Positions 1-9,929 of a stretch of 64,000 nt of DNA are shown here, one piece after another. A program made the translations under genes and the position numbers. The notes under the pieces are model-generated. The model did not search any database and was not told the origin of the DNA. It worked only from the letters and a program-made list of their open reading frames with translations. The stretch is from assembly GCF_044326205.1 (NCBI RefSeq), contig NZ_JBIRCY010000025.1:1-64000 (forward strand), written 5' to 3'. This DNA comes from Kumtagia sp044326205 (lineage in GTDB: Bacteria > Pseudomonadota > Alphaproteobacteria > Rhizobiales > Rhizobiaceae). Positions within the stretch are counted from its first letter, which is position 1. Every line of letters starts with the position of its first letter.

Positions 1-20
1 CTAAGGCCTGTTGAGATTCA
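1..20 (+). repeat. Left terminal inverted repeat of IS5-family element
   Basis: These 20 bases match 808-827 perfectly in inverted orientation and mark the 3' end of the transposase gene side. The window edge coincides with this end. Confidence 0.85.
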
Positions 21-769
21 TCGCGAGTTTAAGACTGCGGCGGCGAGATGGATGATTGCGGCGAAGGAGATGTCGGTTTTGTCAGCGCGCATGGCGATGC
101 GCTTGAACTCCTTGAGCTTGCAGAAGAAGTTCTCGATGAGATGACGCCATTTGTACATCTCGGCATCGAGCGGCAGTGGCTTGGTCCGGCGCGGATGCTG
201 GGAGATGACGATCTTGGCGCCACGCTCGTCGAGGTCGGCTACGATGGTGTTGCTGTCGAAGGCCTTGTCGGCGATCAGCGCACCGAAATCGATGCCGTCG
301 AACAGCGTCGGCACGCCGACGGTATCGAAGCGGTGGCCGGGCAGGAGAACGAAGCGGACCAGATTGCCGAGCGCGTCGGTGAGTGCGAGGATCTTGGTGG
401 TCATTCCGCCCTTGGAGCGGCCTATGGCCTGGCTCTGAGTCCCCCCTTTGCGCCCTGGCCATGGCGGTGGACCTTGACGATGGTGGCGTCGATCATGGCG
501 TACTCCATGTCGGGCGCGTCCGAGCAGGCTTCGAAAAGCCGAATGAAAACATCGGCCTTCACCCAGTCGCGGTATCGCTTGAAGACTGTGTTCCAGTTGC
601 CGAAGAAGGCTGGAAGGTCACGCCACGGGCTGCCCGTGCGCACCACCCACAGGACCGCCTCAATGAAGCGTCGGTTGTCGCCACCGCTGCGTCCCGGGTC
701 CGTCGGCTTGCCCAGACAATGCGGTTCCATCCTCGCCCATTGGGCGTCCGTCAGTACGAATCGTTCCAT
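18..769 (-). CDS. IS5-family transposase made by -1 frameshifting
   Basis: Frame A (769 down to 422) begins MERFVLTDAQW and holds the N-terminal IS5 region (DUF4096-like, with GSPWRDLP and the first catalytic Asp in MIDATIV). Frame B (404 down to 18, open further upstream) holds the rest: SKGGMTTKILALTD, the second Asp region LIADKAFDS, and the DDE Glu region WRHLIENFFCKLKEFKR. The frames overlap at an A3G6 run (C6T3 on the plus strand, 441-449), a classical -1 slippery stretch, so a fused product of about 250 residues is expected. All three catalytic regions are present, so the enzyme looks intact. The function is cut-and-paste transposition of its own element. Confidence 0.85.
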
Positions 770-807
770 CCGAGGCTTGAATCACGATCAAGCCTCAGAC
801 GGAATCC

Positions 808-827
808 TGAATCTCAACAGGCCTTAG
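808..827 (+). repeat. Right terminal inverted repeat of IS5-family element
   Basis: This is the exact reverse complement of positions 1-20. The last codons and the stop codon of the neighbouring IS1595-family transposase fall inside it, which shows that the IS5-family element landed in the end of that element. Confidence 0.85.
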
Positions 828-1473
828 AGATTGAGAGTTTGATCCAGGTTCTGAGGATCTTCAAGAGCTCGGCTGGGCTCCCATAGTTGAAGCGCCATTC
901 ACATTCCTTGAGGAACAGATGGAAGTGATGGCGCGGGATTCCGTTGTAGCGGCGCATATGGCGTTTGGTCTGGCTCCAGAAGTTCTCGATGCCGTTGATA
1001 TGGCTTCCTGGCCCGATCACGAATGACTTCTGGTGGTTGATCCGATGATGGCGCAAGCCGGCAACGTCGAGCACGTCATAGGCTGGGAAAGAGTCTGAAA
1101 AGACAATGGAATCTGGCTCGACCTTGGCCTTGATGATGGGAATGAGGGCGGTTTGCCGGGAGTTGAGGATCATCTTCGTGTAGACCCGGCCGCCGCGCTT
1201 AAGGATGCCGAAGACCGCGACCTTGCCTGCCGCGCCACGTCCGCGCTTGCCCTTCCGATGGCCGCCAAAATAGCTCTCGTCGCCCTCGATCGGCGACCCG
1301 TCCTCGATCTGCGCGGCAATGATCTCGCGAAGCCGATGATAGAAGAGGGCAGCAGAGTTTTTGTTCACACCGACCAGTTCGGCAGCGGTTCGCGCCGGTG
1401 TTCCCGCCACGAAATGTTCGCACAGCCGAGCCGTCTGAATTGTCGAGAGCTTTGAATACTTTAGACGCATCAT
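814..1473 (-). CDS. IS1595-family (ISXO2-like) transposase, last residues supplied by the IS5 end
   Basis: The 219-residue protein has the IS1595/ISXO2 DDE layout: an N-terminal helix-turn-helix-like part (HFVAGTPARTAAELVGVNK), then GDESYFGG with the first acidic residue, VFSDSFPAYD with the second, and HINGIENFWSQTKRHMRRYNGI with the Asn/Glu region, followed by FLKECEWRFNY. The start at 1473 (MMRLKYSK) lies just inside the terminal repeat. The final codons for K-A-C and the TGA stop come from the right end of the inserted IS5-family element, so only the extreme C-terminus is altered. The enzyme may still be active, but its own element has lost one end. Confidence 0.8.
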   Translation of the reverse strand: MMRLKYSKLSTIQTARLCEHFVAGTPARTAAELVGVNKNSAALFYHRLREIIAAQIEDGSPIEGDESYFGGHRKGKRGRGAAGKVAVFGILKRGGRVYTKMILNSRQTALIPIIKAKVEPDSIVFSDSFPAYDVLDVAGLRHHRINHQKSFVIGPGSHINGIENFWSQTKRHMRRYNGIPRHHFHLFLKECEWRFNYGSPAELLKILRTWIKLSISKAC

Positions 1474-1510
1474 GCCATCCTAGGAGCCTCAATCTCCTAG
1501 GACAGCCCCT
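828..1510 (-). mobile_element. IS1595-family element, right part, interrupted at its left end by the IS5-family element
   Basis: The right end is marked by the AGGACAGCCCC sequence near 1498-1509, typical of IS1595 ends (reading GGGGCTGTCCT inward on the minus strand). GAGATTGAG occurs at 827-835 and in inverted orientation at 1488-1496, so the inner part of the terminal repeat is visible at both ends. The IS5-family element has separated the outer part of the left repeat from the inner part. That outer part, if it still exists, lies to the left of the window. Confidence 0.65.
1478..1502. repeat. Hairpin in the IS1595 terminal repeat
   Basis: A 9-bp inverted repeat (TCCTAGGAG and CTCCTAGGA) separated by 7 bases lies between the IS1595 terminus and the transposase start. 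It could form a stem-loop in RNA or be part of the transposase binding site. Confidence 0.6.
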
Positions 1511-1622
1511 TTATTTAACCCCCGACGGTGAGACGGAAATTGAAGGCTACAGATATGAACAGGCCGACTTTGGACGACCCCCCGCTGGAATTTCTCCTCG
1601 TCTCGTAGGTTTATCATTCATC

Positions 1623-1911
1623 ATGTCGATCGGAGCGGCAGTAGCATCCTGGCTCGCCTCGGCGCAGGACGCAATCGCACCGGACACTGACAAGATTCTT
1701 GCAGCGATGACCGACAATCTCAAAAGCGCAACCGATGCTCAGCGCCGACTATGATGTTGACCACGAGATCGTCAACCTGGAGGGTCAGAAGATCGAGTAC
1801 AATGCATCGGGCTCTCTCGCGCTTGAGCATGGCAAGGGGTTCCGCGTTACGCGTCGTGGGTCGCGAGGGATTCGAACTGGACCTCGAAAAGCTAGCCCGC
1901 TAACCGCGTAA
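1623..1911 (+). pseudogene. Short decayed coding remnant, frameshifted
   Basis: From the ATG at 1623 a stretch with protein-like composition (MSIGAAVASWLASAQDA, then LKSATDAQRRL) runs into a TGA at 1752-1754. Shifting the frame at 1747 continues it as DYDVDHEIVNLEGQKIEYNAS and on to a stop at 1909-1911. The join suggests one gene with a frameshift, lying beside two insertion sequences. I do not recognise the family; the VDHEIVNLEGQKIEYNA part faintly resembles the C-termini of flagellar axial proteins, but this is not enough to name it. The rest of 1511-2054 holds nothing I can support. Confidence 0.35.
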
Positions 1912-2054
1912 CAGACCCCTCGACCAATCGCCGGAATCGGGTGTTGCGTGCCCCCGCAACCAATCTTGCCGCAATCCTCCCCGCTATCGCCCGCCTCCCG
2001 CGCGCTTCTTGTTGTTTTGCGATCCTCTCGTGCCGAGGCGGATCGGCCTTAAAA

Positions 2055-3188
2055 TCAATTGTCGCCGAACGACTCGAAGAAATCCTTCATGCGCGCGAAG
2101 AAGCCGCTCGACTGCGGCGAATTCTCCTTCGAGGAGAGTTTTTCGAATTCCTCCAGCAGTTCGCGCTGGCGCTTCGTCAGGTTCTGTGGCGTCTCGACCG
2201 CGGTCTGGATGTAGAGGTCGCCGATGGTGGGCTGGCGCAGCACCGGCATGCCCTTGCCCTTCATGCGGAACTGCCGGCCGTTCTGGGTGCCTTCCGGCAC
2301 TTTTACGCGGGTCTGCGACCCGTCGAGGGTGGTCACCTCGAAGGAGCCGCCGAGGGCGGCCGTCGTCATCGAGATCGGCACCTTGCAATAGAGGTCGGCG
2401 CCGTCGCGCTGGAAGAATTCGTGCGGTTTGACCGACAGGAAAATGTAGAGGTCGCCGGGCGGCCCGCCGCGCAGGCCGGCCTCACCTTCGTTGGCGAGGC
2501 GGATGCGGGTGCCGTCCTCGATGCCGGCCGGAATGTTGACCGACAGCGAACGCTCCTCGGTGACGCGGCCCTGGCCGGCGCATTTCGGGCAGGGGTCCTT
2601 GATGGTCTGGCCGCGGCCGTGACATTGCGGGCAGGTGCGCTCTATCGAGAAGAAGCCTTGCGCGGCGCGCACGCGGCCCGAGCCGGAGCACAGCGAACAG
2701 GTCACCGGCTGGGTGCCGGGTTTTGCGCCGGAGCCCGAACATTCCGTGCAGGAGATGGAGGTCGGCACGCGCACCTGCGCGGTCTTGCCAGCATAGGCCT
2801 CCTCCAGCAGGATCTCCATGTTGAAGCGCAAATCGGCGCCGCGCTCGCGCCCGCTGGACGAGCGGCGGCGTCCGCCGCCCATCATCTCGCCGAAAATGTC
2901 CTCGAAGATGTCGGAGAAGCCGCCGCCGCCGCCGGCAAAACCGGCGCCGCCGCCCATGCCGCCATTCTCGAAGGCAGCGTGGCCGAAGCGGTCATAGGCC
3001 GCGCGCTTCTGCGGGTCCTTCAGCGTCTCGTAGGCTTCGTTGATTTCCTTGAACTTGTGCTCGCAGGCCGCGTCGCCGGGATTGCGATCGGGATGGAACT
3101 GCATGGCGAGCTTGCGAAACGCGCCTTTCAGTTCCTTTTCATCGGCGCCTTTTTGCACACCGAGCGTTTCGTAAAAATCAGCTTTCAT
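2055..3188 (-). CDS. dnaJ: Chaperone DnaJ (Hsp40)
   Basis: Cytoplasmic co-chaperone that delivers unfolded clients to DnaK and stimulates its ATPase. The 377 residues show the full type I layout: J domain with the HPD motif at 32-34, a Gly/Phe-rich stretch at about 75-110, four zinc-binding CxxCxGxG-type motifs (CTECSGSG, CSLCSGSG, CPQCHGRG, CPKCAGQG) at about 145-210, and C-terminal substrate-binding domains. Length is normal. In many alphaproteobacteria dnaJ follows dnaK directly. Here it has the same strand, but about 4.7 kb with other genes lies between them. No convincing RpoH promoter was found directly upstream. Confidence 0.97.
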   Translation of the reverse strand: MKADFYETLGVQKGADEKELKGAFRKLAMQFHPDRNPGDAACEHKFKEINEAYETLKDPQKRAAYDRFGHAAFENGGMGGGAGFAGGGGGFSDIFEDIFGEMMGGGRRRSSSGRERGADLRFNMEILLEEAYAGKTAQVRVPTSISCTECSGSGAKPGTQPVTCSLCSGSGRVRAAQGFFSIERTCPQCHGRGQTIKDPCPKCAGQGRVTEERSLSVNIPAGIEDGTRIRLANEGEAGLRGGPPGDLYIFLSVKPHEFFQRDGADLYCKVPISMTTAALGGSFEVTTLDGSQTRVKVPEGTQNGRQFRMKGKGMPVLRQPTIGDLYIQTAVETPQNLTKRQRELLEEFEKLSSKENSPQSSGFFARMKDFFESFGDN

Positions 3189-3609
3189 TGTCGCTCAAGG
3201 CACATCTTCCTCGCGTTGCCCGCTATCGTCTCCGATGCACGCACAAAGCCCGATTTAGTAAGCCGAAGGGCAATTTGCTATAGGCATCTGCGGTATTGCC
3301 GAGTTTTTCCGTTTGAGCGTTGCTTTCCAGTCATTTTCCTACATGCGGTCTCGATCGCGATGAGACCACCTCCGGAGGACGATTGGGCCGTCCTTTCGCC
3401 AGGCAGTGCGCCGGCCAGCAAGCGCACAAGCCGTGCGAGAGCGGCCGCGGGATGGGAACCCTTGTCGACATGCCCGGGCAAAAAGGACTTGCGCTGGCCC
3501 GCTGCTTGGTCAGGCGCAGCACGCCTGAACCGCCACTCTTGCGGCCTTCAACGGAACCCTTTGAAGCGAATGTATAATTTACCATGCCCCCGAATGTTAA
3601 ACATTCTTG
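3189..3609. other. Intergenic region between dnaJ and the glycosyltransferase
   Basis: About 420 bases separate the divergent starts of dnaJ and the fusion glycosyltransferase. It should contain both promoters. I see no convincing small gene, RNA gene or repeat. The ORFs here lack protein-like composition. Confidence 0.5.
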
Positions 3610-5733
3610 ATGGCCGGGAAGGTATGGTACCGTGAAACGATGATGGCCGCCGAGCGCACGATGACGTCAACCATCGATTACCTGGGATTCCGCTTGCTCG
3701 ACGCCGACCTTTCCGGCGTTCGCGCTGCTCTGTCGGAAGAATTGAGCGGCAGTTCGTATGGCTATGTCGTAACGCCGAACGTCGACCATGTCGTATCCTA
3801 TCATCGCGGTGGCAATCCCGAGCTTGTCGCCGCATATGACCGTGCCAGATTCCAGATTTGTGACAGCCGCATACTTGCGATCCTGGCCAGGCTGAGCAAT
3901 CGCCGCCTGAAGCCATGTCCCGGATCCGACCTGACGGAGAGCCTGCTGCGAAAACCGCTTGCCAATGGCCGGCGGATAGCGGTGATCGGACCCGGTCTGG
4001 CGGATTTCGAGGTTTTGCGGCAAGGATTCCCAGACGCTTCCCTCAGCCATATCGAATCCGCCGCAAGGCTCGTGGTTGGCTCGGCCGAATGGCACGAAAC
4101 CGTCAGCCGCGCCCGGGACGCGGAGTGGGATCTGCTCCTCATCTGCCTTTCATTTCCGAAGCAGGAGTTCTTCGCGCTTGAACTCGCAAGGCAAGGCCGC
4201 CAGTCGGGCCTTGCTCTGTGTGTCGGCGCCAGCGTCGATTTCCTCACCGGACGCCAGACGCGGGCGCCGTCGATCATGCGGCGGACGGGGCTCGAATGGC
4301 TGTATCGCCTGGCGAGCGATCCGAAGCGCATGGTCGATCGCTACCTGGTTCGCGGCCCGGCAATCTTTCCGATCGTCGCGAATGACCTGTTCAACCCGCT
4401 GCCGCCTGCTCCCCCGCGCGACGAGGGGCAACAGCAGACGCGCATCCTGTACCTTTCCACCGTCCTTCCGCATCGGCTGCAAGGCGGCGGCGAGATATGC
4501 TCGATGAATTTCATCGAGGCCCTGAAGCAGGCCGGCTGCGAGGTTGAAGTGGTGGCCTATCAGCGCTCCGGTGAAGGAAACGCGGGAGCTTTGCCGCCAG
4601 GCTTCCACTCGCCGCGCCCGCTGGTGATCGAGAGCGGCCAATCGCGGATGCGCACGGGCTACTGGATGCTGCGGTCGATCCTGCATCGCCGCGCGTTCTC
4701 CGTCGACAAATACGTCACGCGCGCCATGCGGAGCTTCGTGCAGGCATGTCTTCGCCGCAGCCGATGGGACCTTGTCGTGATCGATCACGCGCAGGCGGGC
4801 TGGCTGCTGCCTTTGGTGCCGGAAAGTCTTCCCGTGGTTCTCGTCGCCCACAATGTCGAGCATCGCCTGTACGATTCCTATGGCGCGATGCCGTCCGGCG
4901 CCGCACCGGGCGGATTGCGGGAGCGCGTCAGGAGCGCCGTCTACAGGCGCGAGGCCCGCAGGCTGCTGGCGATCGAGAGTGAGGCGGCGCGGCGTTGCCG
5001 GGAAATCTGGAGCCTGTCCGAAAGCGACGGCGCGGAGCTTCGCTCGCTGGCGCCGGCATCCAGGGTTCGGGTCTTCGGGGTTCCCGGCCAATCCTTTCCG
5101 GAGGCGGACCGGTTGCCGGCGCCGGCCGTCGATGTCGGGCTGCTCGGCAACTGGGCCTGGGATGTCAACCGGGCAGGATTGGACTGGTTCCTGCACAGCG
5201 TAGCACCCTTGCTTCCGTCCGGACTGGAGATCGTCGTGGGCGGCAAGAGCAACGTTGCTCCGGGCACGCGGCAGGCGAACGTCCGTTTTGAAGGATTCGT
5301 GCCGGACGCCGGCGATTTTCTGCGACAGTGCCGGGTCGTGGCGATCCCGAGCACGGTGGGATCGGGCATCCAGATCAAGACGATCGAGACTCTGGCGCTC
5401 GGCGTTCCCACGGTGGCGACGCCGGTGGCGATGAGGGGGATCGACGATCCGCCATCGACGGTCCGGATCGCTTCGGATGCAAAGGAGATGGCGACCGCCA
5501 TCCAGGAAGCGCTTCGCGCCGAGCGTCCGGATGGCTCTGAGGGACGGCGATGGTGGGAACAGCGCCGCGACCGGTTTCGGGCGGATATCGCTTCAGCGGT
5601 CGAGCAGATCTTTTCAGCGCATCTGCCCTCTGAAATGCCGGCCAAACCTTCTTCGGCGAGCCCAGTGACGACGAAGAGTGCGTCTGTGGCTGCCGCCCCT
5701 ATCAAGCCGGAGGCATCGCTTCTTTACGACTGA
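3610..5733 (+). CDS. Fusion glycosyltransferase: WecG/TagA/CpsF (GT26) plus GT4 domain
   Basis: About 707 residues holding two glycosyltransferases. Residues about 20-255 are a GT26 (WecG/TagA/CpsF) domain: TPNVDHV near 57, a GSDLT motif near 107, FPKQEFF near 183, and the family's closing block VGASVDFLTG, RAPSIMRR, GLEWLYRLASDP, RYLVRG at about 206-250. Residues about 278-680 form a GT-B fold of the GT4 type, with an N-terminal GGGEICSMN loop, HNVEH, and a C-terminal LGNWAWDVN, VGGKSN and PSTVGSGIQIKTIETLALG donor-binding region. GT26 enzymes transfer sugars to lipid-linked acceptors in exopolysaccharide or wall polymer synthesis. I infer two successive sugar additions by one polypeptide. 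The start is uncertain (3610, 3643 or 3661), because none has a clear ribosome binding site. Confidence 0.8.
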   Translation: MAGKVWYRETMMAAERTMTSTIDYLGFRLLDADLSGVRAALSEELSGSSYGYVVTPNVDHVVSYHRGGNPELVAAYDRARFQICDSRILAILARLSNRRLKPCPGSDLTESLLRKPLANGRRIAVIGPGLADFEVLRQGFPDASLSHIESAARLVVGSAEWHETVSRARDAEWDLLLICLSFPKQEFFALELARQGRQSGLALCVGASVDFLTGRQTRAPSIMRRTGLEWLYRLASDPKRMVDRYLVRGPAIFPIVANDLFNPLPPAPPRDEGQQQTRILYLSTVLPHRLQGGGEICSMNFIEALKQAGCEVEVVAYQRSGEGNAGALPPGFHSPRPLVIESGQSRMRTGYWMLRSILHRRAFSVDKYVTRAMRSFVQACLRRSRWDLVVIDHAQAGWLLPLVPESLPVVLVAHNVEHRLYDSYGAMPSGAAPGGLRERVRSAVYRREARRLLAIESEAARRCREIWSLSESDGAELRSLAPASRVRVFGVPGQSFPEADRLPAPAVDVGLLGNWAWDVNRAGLDWFLHSVAPLLPSGLEIVVGGKSNVAPGTRQANVRFEGFVPDAGDFLRQCRVVAIPSTVGSGIQIKTIETLALGVPTVATPVAMRGIDDPPSTVRIASDAKEMATAIQEALRAERPDGSEGRRWWEQRRDRFRADIASAVEQIFSAHLPSEMPAKPSSASPVTTKSASVAAAPIKPEASLLYD

Positions 5734-5858
5734 GCAGGTTGTGCCGGCATCGCCAACGAGCGGCAACGGCGCTTTCCGACAGCACGGATCGTCGCCGAGG
5801 GGCGGAAAAATCTGCGCCGGCCGCCGATGCTTCGATTATCGCGTCCGTCAGGCGGATG

Positions 5859-6806
5859 TCATGACGTGTCGCGTCGCGGGTGATCCAGCGCGTAGTGCGC
5901 CATCGCATTGGCATGCGCCAGAATCTCGTCGACCTCGCGGATGTTTTTTCGCCGCGGCGCGTCCGGGTCGAAGCACCGCAGCCGGCAACCGGGCGCAGGC
6001 CCGCGCCGGAGTGGGGAAAAACGCCGGAACCGCACCGGGCCATGCTTGCCGCCTGCCGCCGCCGCGTCGCGGGCCGCTTTGTCGCGTTGAAGCGCGGCGT
6101 CATTGCGCGCCTTCCATCGGGCGAAACGTTGCGCCTGGCCGGAAAGATCGTCGAGTACCCGGCCGAGTGCGTCCAGCCGCAAGGTCAGCTTCGCCGCACC
6201 GATTGGATCGTCGCGCGATGGCGGCGGCGGCGGGCGGTGATAGGGCGCATCGTCGGCGAACGACCGGATGCGCGGGGCGGCATGGGCCGGCACATACTTG
6301 CGGCGGATGCGGAACGGATATTTCAGAGGATCGAGCAGCGAAAGGTTTTGTCCACGCGACCTGGCGGCGCGCCGTTCGGCGGCCTTCCGCTCGGCTTCGT
6401 AGCGGGCAAAGTCCTGCTTCGACAGATTGACGGCAAGGCCGAGGCGACGCATGGCGGCCACCGTGTCGGATATCTTCAACTTCGGCTTTCGCGGGCGGAA
6501 CCGCGGCAGCGTCACCACGATGCCGCGCGACGCCGCGATGATCAGGCGGCGGGCGGCGGATTCGGCGGGGCGCAGCAGCAGAAGAATAGCGCGGTAGAGG
6601 TGGCGGGGCAGGCAGAGGGCTGGGGACGGCTTTTTCCGCCCCGTCTTTCCCGGCCGTCCCGGTCTTGGCGCGACAGCGGCTTCCCCGAGCACCAGCGACA
6701 GCGGCCTGCCGAACCCCATCTCGGCCATGCCGACGAGCATCAGCAGGATATGCTTCAGCGCTTCCCGGTATCGCTCAATCGTTGCACTTCCGTCCATCAG
6801 GTCCAT
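5859..6806 (-). CDS. Hypothetical protein, basic and Pro-rich, 315 residues
   Basis: The family is not recognised. The start at 6806 is preceded by a good purine-rich ribosome binding site (GGAAAGGAAG). The N-terminus (MDLMDGSATIERYREAL, then LMLVGMAEMGFG) looks amphipathic or weakly hydrophobic. The middle is rich in Arg, Lys and Ala, with a helical stretch around ARYEAERKAAERRAARS, and a PPPPPS run occurs near residue 205. There is no signal peptide or clear transmembrane segment. It lies convergent to the fusion glycosyltransferase and upstream of a repeat-rich intergenic region. Similar anonymous proteins are expected in Rhizobiales, but no function can be given. Confidence 0.6.
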   Translation of the reverse strand: MDLMDGSATIERYREALKHILLMLVGMAEMGFGRPLSLVLGEAAVAPRPGRPGKTGRKKPSPALCLPRHLYRAILLLLRPAESAARRLIIAASRGIVVTLPRFRPRKPKLKISDTVAAMRRLGLAVNLSKQDFARYEAERKAAERRAARSRGQNLSLLDPLKYPFRIRRKYVPAHAAPRIRSFADDAPYHRPPPPPSRDDPIGAAKLTLRLDALGRVLDDLSGQAQRFARWKARNDAALQRDKAARDAAAAGGKHGPVRFRRFSPLRRGPAPGCRLRCFDPDAPRRKNIREVDEILAHANAMAHYALDHPRRDTS

Positions 6807-7038
6807 CGCCGCTTCCTTTCCAGCCGGCGAGGATTATCGCACCGATCGGGAGGGCGGGGATGAACTCCCGCAAAATTCCTGGCGCGCGGCAGTGGGTGGC
6901 CGGCCAAGGCATTGAAAAGACTGGAGCGGGATTCTCGGAAACAGAATATTTTGGGATGAAGCGGCTTTTTCCATCCCCGTTTTTTACGAAGTCTGATGAC
7001 TCTTTCGCTCTCCAGGATGCTCACGTCGCACTCCGTCC

Positions 7039-7225
7039 AACACCCCTCATCCGACCTCGCTTCGCTCGGCCACCTTCTCCCACAAGGGGAGAAGGTGGGA
7101 GCGTTGCGCATCCGCCTCTGCCAATCGCTAACGTCGATGATTGGCGGTGAGGCCGACGCGAAACTCCACCTTCTCCCCTTGTGGGAGAAGGTGGCCAAGC
7201 GAAGCGAGGTCGGATGAGGGGTGTT
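7039..7225. repeat. Rhizobiales-type palindromic intergenic repeat, two inverted arms
   Basis: Two near-identical arms of about 58 bp lie in inverted orientation: 7039-7098 (CACCCCTCATCCGACC through GGAGAAGGTGG) and 7168-7225. Each contains a smaller hairpin (CCACCTTCTCCC with GGGAGAAGGTGG). Roughly 70 bp separate the arms. Such elements are abundant between genes in Mesorhizobium and relatives and encode no protein. An analogous element with a different sequence lies at 41542-41690. Confidence 0.8.
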
Positions 7226-7441
7226 GGACGGAGTACGATGCGGACTTTTTTGGTACACGGGCAGCTATCCGGTATGGAGCATACAGGGAGCACCTCCCAA
7301 AAGATAATCCTTGACGATGGCGGAAAGGCGAGGCTTCCGTTGCCGCCAACACAACACATTGGAAAAGCTTGATTTTTCGAGAAGTGGCCGGCGTGCTTCA
7401 AGGCCCTCCCGGCCTTCGTGAACGGCCGTTCGAAAAGCATG

Positions 7442-7825
7442 TCATGCTTGTAAAACCAAGCAGAACCAAAGAGTTGGTCGCAGCTCGCGTGGTTTTTTGC
7501 GAAACAAGCATGACCCAGGGACTGACAAGGCCGACAAAGCGGCGATCGGCACGATCATGACCCACTGATCAAAGCGGATAATGAGACCGACGCCTGCAAT
7601 GGGCTCGGAGTGCCGGTGCCTAGCCATCGCCGACCCGGATGCCGACCATGGAAAAGGGCCGGAATCAGATCGCCTGATCAGCCTCACCGGCTGTTTCGAT
7701 GTGATCTCCCGGTTTGCAGCGACGCGGTCCGCTCCGAAGCGGTCGAGGAAATAGTCGCAGACGCCGTTCAGCACCTGCTCCGAGACGTGGCGGGCGGATG
7801 ATGCCGGCATTCCGTCGAGGATCAT
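7442..7825 (-). CDS. Possible small hypothetical gene or gene fragment
   Basis: The first half (MILDGMPASSARHVSEQVL, then CDYFLDRFGADRVAANREI) has reasonable protein-like composition; the second half degenerates and looks random. It may be a remnant of a longer gene. It lies immediately downstream of the dnaK terminator on the same strand. No family was recognised, and the spacing of a possible AAGGTGG ribosome binding site is too short. Treat as doubtful. Confidence 0.2.
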   Translation of the reverse strand: MILDGMPASSARHVSEQVLNGVCDYFLDRFGADRVAANREITSKQPVRLIRRSDSGPFPWSASGSAMARHRHSEPIAGVGLIIRFDQWVMIVPIAALSALSVPGSCLFRKKPRELRPTLWFCLVLQA

Positions 7826-7843
7826 TCCACCTTGCCCCAAATG

Positions 7844-7878
7844 AAAAAGAGCCCGGCACGAGTGCCGGGCTCTTTGCT
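7844..7878 (-). terminator. Rho-independent terminator of dnaK
   Basis: Read on the minus strand, a GC-rich stem (AGAGCCCGGCAC pairing with GTGCCGGGCTCT) is followed by a T run. It begins about 20 bases after the dnaK stop codon, as expected for transcription ending at dnaK. dnaJ therefore cannot be co-transcribed with dnaK by simple read-through. Confidence 0.85.
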
Positions 7879-7898
7879 CAATTGATCTGTCGGGCTGA

Positions 7899-9812
<1,914 letters not shown>

Positions 9813-9929
9813 GTTCTAGTCTCTCCGTTTAGCAGGTTTTCAGGACCCATGAGGCGTTCCGACGAAAACCCCTGTCTTCAGGAAATTCGCCAAGCGGACC
9901 GTTGCAACGGCCGCCCGGCGGCTGTGGCG

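Larger units (their letters stand above)
1..827 (-). mobile_element. IS5-family (IS427-like) insertion sequence, complete
   Basis: The element is bounded by a perfect 20-bp inverted repeat: positions 1-20 are the exact reverse complement of 808-827. It carries a transposase in two overlapping minus-strand frames, which is the IS427-group arrangement. The outermost bases are CTAA on the left and TTAG on the right, so a TA-type target duplication, usual for this group, is plausible. The window begins at the left end, so the left flank is not visible. It sits inside the end of an IS1595-family element. Confidence 0.85.
6807..7843. other. Long intergenic region with repeats, mostly non-coding
   Basis: About 1 kb between the unknown protein and the dnaK terminator. 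It holds the palindromic repeat pair described separately (7039-7225) and one weak minus-strand ORF (7442-7825). The remaining bases show no coding-like ORF, tRNA or other recognisable element. Confidence 0.5.

Noticed and set aside
48..827. A 259-residue plus-strand ORF across the IS5-family element
   Set aside because: It is the antisense shadow of the transposase. The minus-strand frames carry the conserved motifs, while the plus frame has no family features.
1865..1915. A tRNA T-arm-like sequence (GGGATTCGAAC) suggesting a minus-strand tRNA
   Set aside because: The rest cannot be folded into a proper acceptor, D and anticodon arm. It is at most a degraded fragment or chance.
1941..3635. 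A 564-residue plus-strand ORF opposite dnaJ
   Set aside because: It arises from high GC content on the antisense of dnaJ, which has complete family motifs.
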